From assembly GCA_017959485.1 (NCBI GenBank), contig JAGDAM010000285.1, positions 1 to 7,755 on the forward strand: a DNA stretch of 7,755 nucleotides, given 5' to 3'. Origin of the DNA: Clostridia bacterium (GTDB taxonomy: Bacteria > Bacillota_A > Clostridia > Oscillospirales > CAG-272). Of the stretch, positions 5,611 to 7,755 are shown piece after piece. Within the stretch, counting starts at the first letter, position 1. Each line of letters begins with the position of its first letter. The notes below the pieces were generated by a model. The model had not been told where the DNA came from. It made no database searches and saw only the letters and a list, made by a program, of their open reading frames with translations. The position numbers were made by a program, and so were the translations under genes.

Positions 5611-5651
5611 GTTCAAGGCCGCCCTTATGGCATACATAACGCGCGATTGCT

Positions 5652-5682
5652 AAAAAATCAGAGAAAAACCTCGATTTTTTTT
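5652..5682 (+). terminator. A/T-rich intrinsic terminator after the glycosyltransferase gene
   Basis: AAAAAATC (5652-5659) and GAG (5661-5663) pair with CTC (5670-5672) and GATTTTTT (5673-5680), with one bulged A and the loop AAAAAC. The T-run continues to 5682. The stem has only a few G-C pairs, but the T-tract is good. It lies 42 nt after the stop codon and only 10 nt before the groE -35 box. Confidence 0.72.
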
Positions 5683-5692
5683 GCGTCCCCAC

Positions 5693-5720
5693 TTGATTTT
5701 TTTAAAAAAAGTGGTACAAT
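5693..5720 (+). promoter_or_regulatory. groESL promoter
   Basis: TTGATT (5693-5698) and TACAAT (5715-5720) are 16 nt apart, with TG at 5712-5713 forming an extended -10. The spacer is mostly T7A7, a self-complementary and probably stiff tract. Transcription should start near 5727, just before the CIRCE operator. Confidence 0.75.
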
Positions 5721-5732
5721 ATTAGACGATGC

Positions 5733-5759
5733 TTAGCACTCGACAAAAAAGAGTGCCAA
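5733..5759 (+). promoter_or_regulatory. CIRCE operator (HrcA binding site)
   Basis: TTAGCACTC (5733-5741), nine spacer bases and GAGTGCCAA (5751-5759) match the CIRCE consensus TTAGCACTC-N9-GAGTGCTAA with a single T-to-C change in the right arm. It lies just after the predicted start, where bound HrcA represses groESL until heat stress. hrcA itself is not in the window. Confidence 0.95.
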
Positions 5760-5800
5760 ATTCAACGGATTATTAATTAACTCTCTCAGGAGGAGATACA

Positions 5801-6088
5801 ATGAAGATCAAACCTTTAGCCGACCGAGTCGTAATCAAACTCGTCGAAGCGGAAGAAAAAACGCACAACGGCATCTTCCTGACCGCCAACGCTCAGGAAA
5901 AGCCCCAGGTCGCCGAAGTCGTCGCCGTAGGGCCCGGCAAAGTTAACGACGACGGAGTACGCACTCCCGTCGAACTCAAAGTCGGAGACAAAGTTATCGC
6001 CGCAAAATACGCCGGAACCGAAGTTAAACTCGACGGCGAGGAATACACGATTATAGCCGAGAAAGACGTTCTCGCGGTAATCGAGTAA
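5801..6088 (+). CDS. groES: GroES, 10 kDa co-chaperonin
   Basis: The 95-residue protein forms the seven-membered lid of the GroEL folding chamber in the cytosol. It begins [12 protein letters not shown], followed by the mobile loop (about 17-33), whose hydrophobic tripeptide Ile25-Phe26-Leu27 (GIFL) docks on the GroEL apical domain. [14 protein letters not shown] (33-46) and [15 protein letters not shown] (61-75) are core family motifs, and the end ILAVIE-like segment is normal. Length fits the usual 94-97. The start has a near-perfect AGGAGGAG (5788-5795) 5 nt upstream. The gene is controlled by the CIRCE site and its groE promoter, and is followed after 27 nt by groEL. The protein looks fully intact, in contrast to its partner gene. 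Confidence 0.97.
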   Translation: MKIKPLADRVVIKLVEAEEKTHNGIFLTANAQEKPQVAEVVAVGPGKVNDDGVRTPVELKVGDKVIAAKYAGTEVKLDGEEYTIIAEKDVLAVIE

Positions 6089-6109
6089 TATCGGTAAGGA
6101 AAGGACTGA

Positions 6110-7753
<1,644 letters not shown>

Positions 7754-7755
7754 TC

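Noticed and set aside
4369..5637. A 422-codon open frame on the minus strand over the glycosyltransferase gene
   Set aside because: It is rich in Arg, Gly and Asp with no recognisable motif, and is the antisense shadow of a well-supported GT4 gene in GC-rich DNA.

Overview
The window most likely comes from an uncultured, moderately GC-rich member of the Clostridia (Bacillota), probably gut- or rumen-associated. The evidence is a SigH (Spo0H)-like sigma factor, a DUF4364 winged-helix protein of the kind usual in Clostridia, a CIRCE-controlled groESL operon, AGGAGG-type ribosome binding sites, intrinsic terminators with A-tract/T-tract stems, and near-consensus sigma-A promoters. The taxon is inferred from gene families only.

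Layout. Positions 1-252 hold no gene but a tandem array of about a dozen tiny DNA hairpins. Their stems differ yet stay complementary, and they are joined by a constant ATTTAGC spacer; a strong terminator (256-294) follows and closes a transcript entering from the left. A near-perfect extended -10 promoter (357-385) drives a SigH-like sigma factor (427-1023). Next come a degenerate tRNA-like sequence (1042-1117) and a small double zinc-ribbon protein (1140-1478) ending at a probably bidirectional terminator. A second, more degenerate hairpin cluster (1578-1668) separates it from a convergent DUF4364 gene (1672-2244, minus). That gene and the next operon fire from back-to-back promoters (2332-2360 minus, 2379-2408 plus). 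The plus operon holds a 3-hydroxyacyl-CoA dehydrogenase family protein (2470-3435), a short homoserine dehydrogenase without an ACT domain (3441-4481) and a GT4-type glycosyltransferase (4495-5610), then a terminator. The last part is groESL: promoter, CIRCE operator, groES (5801-6088) and groEL (6116-7753).

The most striking point is groEL. Its frame runs from start to the natural GGMY-type end but is broken once, at codon 192, by TAG. That position normally carries the conserved Gln of the EGMQFDRGY motif. One C-to-T change explains it, and the downstream 353 codons stay open. It may be a fresh nonsense mutation, a dispensable extra groEL copy, a sequence error, or amber decoding as Gln. 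None of the eight genes in the window ends in TAG, which fits recoding but does not prove it. Several other normally fixed GroEL positions are also changed, which favours relaxed selection.

The genes do not form one pathway. Sigma factor plus zinc-ribbon is a regulatory/unknown unit, the middle operon mixes a dehydrogenase, threonine/methionine-branch amino acid synthesis and glycan transfer, and groESL is the HrcA-controlled folding machine. No transposase, CRISPR array or phage gene is visible.
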